From Thiomargarita sp. (GTDB lineage: Bacteria; Pseudomonadota; Gammaproteobacteria; Beggiatoales; Beggiatoaceae): a DNA stretch of 17,337 bases. The DNA lies in contig JAGLFE010000299.1 of assembly GCA_023144675.1 (NCBI GenBank), positions 1 to 17,337 on the forward strand, read 5' to 3'. Below the pieces are notes generated by a model that worked only from the letters and a program-made list of their open reading frames with translations, was not told the origin of the DNA and did no database searches. The translations under genes and the position numbers were made by a program. Each line of letters begins with the position of its first letter. Position 1 is the first letter of the stretch. Positions 15,061-17,337 of the stretch are shown here, one piece after another.

Positions 15061-16260
15061 ATGAACCCTAAACTGCAACTTTTACAAGCTTATCCTTTTC
15101 AAAAACTGAACCAACTATTTAAAAATAGTACACCGCCGGCAAAACTAAATCATATTAATCTTTCTATAGGTGAACCACAACATAATCCACCTATTATTAT
15201 TACTGATGCTTTCCAAAATGCCATAATTGGTCTAAAAAAATACCCTAAAACTTCGGGTTTAATTGAACTACGTACTAGCATCGCTCAATGGTTAATAACA
15301 CGCTTTCGATTACCAACAACAGCTATTAATCCAAATAAAAATATTTTGCCTGTAAATGGCACTCGTGAAGCTTTATTTTCTTTTGCCCAATGTATTATAG
15401 ATTTGCAAGTTAAACAACCTTTGGTGTTAATGCCTAATCCATTTTATCAAATATATGAAGGTGCAAGTATTCTAGCTGGTGCTAAATCTTATTATATTAA
15501 CAGTTTAGATAGCTTAAATTTTCAAGCAGATTTTAGCCAAATACCTGAAAATGTATGGAAAAATTGCCAGTTGCTTTATATATGTTCGCCTAATAATCCA
15601 ACTGGTACAGTATTAGATATAGCAACTTTGCAACAATTGATTGAATATGCTAATCGCTACCAGTTTATTATTGCGGCTGATGAATGCTATTCTGAGATTT
15701 ATGAAAATGAAACACAACCACCTGTTGGCTTATTACAAGCTTGTACGGAGATGGGGCAATTAGATTTTAAAAACTGTGTAGTATTTCATAGCTTATCTAA
15801 ACGTTCCAATGTACCAGGTTTACGTTCTGGATTCGTTGCTGGAGATGCCGAGGTTATACAGCAATTTTTACTTTATCGCACCTATCATGGTTCTGCCATG
15901 TCTTTAGTTACTCAAATGGCGAGTATTGCAGCTTGGAATGATGAGAAGCATGTTATAGAAAATCGCATTTTATATCGGCAAAAGTTTAATGCAATGTTGG
16001 ATATATTATCGCCAGTGGTAGTAGTTGAGATTCCAGTCGCTGGTTTTTATTTATGGCTTAAAACACCGATTGACGACCAAGTATTTGCCAGTCGTTTATT
16101 TGCTGAACAAAATGTTACTGTATTACCAGGTAGTTTTTTATCGCGAACTGTTGCAGGTATTAATCCTGGTGAAAATTATGTACGAATTGCTTTAGTTGCA
16201 AGCCTAGATGAATGTATTATGGCGGCTAAACGTATTCGTGAATTTATTATAACTGTCTAA
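15061..16260 (+). CDS. dapC: succinyldiaminopimelate aminotransferase DapC
   Basis: A PLP enzyme that transaminates N-succinyl-2-amino-6-ketopimelate with glutamate to N-succinyl-LL-2,6-diaminopimelate, in lysine and peptidoglycan precursor synthesis. The 399-aa protein is a class I/fold-type I aminotransferase: NLSIGEPQ (33-40), SPNNPTG (176-182), DECY with Asp207 and Tyr210, SLSKRSNVPGLRSG with PLP-binding Lys247, and the substrate-carboxylate Arg375 in NYVRIALV. The N-terminus MNPKLQLLQAYPFQKL and overall pattern fit the DapC subfamily rather than ArgD or AspC. The dapD gene immediately downstream supports this role. ATG start; no strong Shine-Dalgarno sequence. Confidence 0.9.
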   Translation: MNPKLQLLQAYPFQKLNQLFKNSTPPAKLNHINLSIGEPQHNPPIIITDAFQNAIIGLKKYPKTSGLIELRTSIAQWLITRFRLPTTAINPNKNILPVNGTREALFSFAQCIIDLQVKQPLVLMPNPFYQIYEGASILAGAKSYYINSLDSLNFQADFSQIPENVWKNCQLLYICSPNNPTGTVLDIATLQQLIEYANRYQFIIAADECYSEIYENETQPPVGLLQACTEMGQLDFKNCVVFHSLSKRSNVPGLRSGFVAGDAEVIQQFLLYRTYHGSAMSLVTQMASIAAWNDEKHVIENRILYRQKFNAMLDILSPVVVVEIPVAGFYLWLKTPIDDQVFASRLFAEQNVTVLPGSFLSRTVAGINPGENYVRIALVASLDECIMAAKRIREFIITV

Positions 16261-16262
16261 AC

Positions 16263-16434
16263 TGTGATTTTTTATGATTTAATTGATGGACTATGATGAT
16301 AAAGTTTTTACTAATTTAGATAAAATTTATAAGGAAAGTTATTATTATGTATTTATTGTTTATTTTCAAATAGAAATCTAAAGTAAGTATCTTATAAAAA
16401 TCATAGCCCATCAATTAAATCATAAAAAATCACA
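16263..16434. repeat. element with 34-bp terminal inverted repeats between dapC and dapD
   Basis: The left arm (16263-16296) and right arm (16401-16434) are reverse complements over 34 bp with a single mismatch (16290 against 16407). The outermost bases are tgtgatttttt on the left and aaaaaatcaca on the right. The 104-bp interior has no gene. It starts 2 bp after the dapC stop codon and ends 19 bp before the dapD ATG, leaving the dapD Shine-Dalgarno AGGA (16440-16443) outside. A 2-bp ac sits outside each end. Without the element the two genes would be about 21 bp apart, as in a tight operon. In RNA it would form a very stable long hairpin that could end, process or protect the dapC transcript. 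Confidence 0.7.
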
Positions 16435-16453
16435 ACTATAGGAACTAAAAAAA

Positions 16454-17275
16454 ATGGATAAATTACAAGTTATTATTGAACAAGCTTTTGATAATCGTAG
16501 TGAATTAAATTCTAAAAATGTTGGCTCTGATATTACAGATGCGGTTGAGCAAACTTTAGATTTATTAGATAAAGGTATTTTAAGAGTTGCAGAGCCACGG
16601 CAAGGTAAATGGATTGTCAATGATTGGGCAAAAAAAGCAGTATTGCTCTCTTTTCGTTTAAAAGATAATCATTTTATAAAAGGCAGTTTTACTAATTATT
16701 ATGATAAGGTAGAATCCAAATTTGCTGATGTTAATTCGGAAGATTTGCGTAAATCTGGAGTACGAGTTGTCCCGCCAGCAACGGTGCGGAGAGGCAGTTA
16801 TATTGCTCGTAATGTGGTTTTAATGCCTTCTTATGTGAATATTGGAGCCTATGTTGATAGCGGTACTATGGTTGATACTTGGGCAACGGTTGGTTCATGC
16901 GCTCAAATTGGTAAGAATGTGCATTTATCAGGTGGGGTAGGTATTGGCGGTGTTTTAGAACCAATTCAAGCGACTCCGACTATTATTGAGGATGATTGTT
17001 TTATTGGTGCCCGTTCAGAAATTGTCGAAGGCGTAATTGTAGGAACTGGTTCAGTGATTTCTATGGGTGTCTATATTGGGCAAAGTACTAAGATTTATAA
17101 TCGTGATACTGGCGAAATTTCTTATGGCTATGTTCCTCCAGGGTCAGTAGTGGTATCTGGTAATTTACCTTCTGCTGATGGAAAATATTCTCTTTATTGT
17201 GCAGTTATTGTCAAACAGGTTGATGAAAAAACTAGAGGCAAAATTGGTTTAAATGAATTGTTAAGAGATATTTGA
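16454..17275 (+). CDS. dapD: tetrahydrodipicolinate N-succinyltransferase DapD
   Basis: Transfers succinyl from succinyl-CoA to 2,3,4,5-tetrahydropyridine-2,6-dicarboxylate, forming the substrate of DapC. The 273-aa length is one short of E. coli. Residues 1-100 are the N-terminal helical domain (QGKWIVNDWAKKAVLLSFR at 50-68). Residues about 105-230 are a left-handed beta-helix of hexapeptide repeats, including VNIGAYVDSGTMVDTWATVG and IEDDCFIGARSEIVEG. Asp141 and Glu189 fall where DapD catalytic acids are expected. AGGA lies 10 nt before the ATG. It follows dapC on the same strand. The gene is complete, and the last 62 bases of the window show nothing further. Confidence 0.96.
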   Translation: MDKLQVIIEQAFDNRSELNSKNVGSDITDAVEQTLDLLDKGILRVAEPRQGKWIVNDWAKKAVLLSFRLKDNHFIKGSFTNYYDKVESKFADVNSEDLRKSGVRVVPPATVRRGSYIARNVVLMPSYVNIGAYVDSGTMVDTWATVGSCAQIGKNVHLSGGVGIGGVLEPIQATPTIIEDDCFIGARSEIVEGVIVGTGSVISMGVYIGQSTKIYNRDTGEISYGYVPPGSVVVSGNLPSADGKYSLYCAVIVKQVDEKTRGKIGLNELLRDI

Positions 17276-17337
17276 TTGTAATAGAACGCGATATTCAACT
17301 TTAATTTCTAATTCATTATGTTTTCTTAGCTAGGTAA

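Noticed and set aside
16347..16373. Eight-codon frame with an upstream aagga inside the dapC-dapD element
   Set aside because: Too short, outside any known leader-peptide pattern, and codon choice gives no sign of attenuation (no run of regulatory codons).
1..17337. CRISPR array, rRNA, transposase, integrase or phage structural genes
   Set aside because: No regularly spaced direct repeats with unique spacers and no matching protein motifs were seen on either strand.

Overview
The window looks like a chromosomal segment of a strongly AT-rich gammaproteobacterium (G+C roughly one third, judged by eye). Four things suggest this: the gene order rimP-nusA-infB-rbfA-truB-rpsO-pnp; a Slt70-type lytic transglycosylase; a dapC-dapD pair for the succinylase lysine/DAP route; and proteins close in length and motifs to gammaproteobacterial families. 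The many small palindromic repeats, a YoeB-type toxin-antitoxin pair and MORN-repeat proteins would fit sulfur-oxidising Thiotrichales/Beggiatoaceae-like bacteria. That lineage guess is inference, because no rRNA or other phylogenetic marker was compared.

Layout. 1-301: intergenic, dominated by a 179-bp inverted-repeat (MITE-like) element. 302-816 (-): a toxin-antitoxin operon with a good promoter. The toxin's conserved C-terminus (MWTHYE) lies in another frame, so the toxin is frameshifted. 817-1130: palindromic intergenic DNA. 1131-3164 (-): slt. 3165-3510: very AT-rich divergent intergenic region. 3511-4899 (+): a probable two-gene unit, a MORN-repeat lipoprotein followed by a goose-type lysozyme homologue without a signal peptide. 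4900-5210: hairpins and a nested inverted-repeat element. 5211-14422 (-): the translation/RNA-metabolism operon, transcribed rimP to pnp, with repeat material in the rpsO-pnp spacer and a possible weak inverted repeat in the nusA-infB spacer. 14423-15060: divergent promoter region with a candidate rimP promoter, an attenuator-like terminator directly before the rimP Shine-Dalgarno sequence, and a 121-bp MITE-like element. 15061-17275 (+): dapC and dapD, separated by a 172-bp element with 34-bp terminal inverted repeats.

How the genes work together. RimP, RbfA, TruB, S15 and IF2 serve 30S maturation, tRNA modification and translation initiation; NusA and PNPase serve transcription elongation/termination and RNA decay. 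DapD and DapC catalyse consecutive steps to N-succinyl-LL-diaminopimelate, the precursor of lysine and of peptidoglycan cross-links. Slt and the goose-type lysozyme homologue both act on peptidoglycan glycan strands. The lipoprotein-lysozyme pair resembles the effector/immunity arrangement of secreted muramidases, but no secretion genes are present here.

The most distinctive content is the set of small inverted-repeat elements inside or beside conserved operons. The next most notable are the disabled toxin and the lipoprotein-muramidase pair. No CRISPR array, rRNA, tRNA, transposase or integrase was found.
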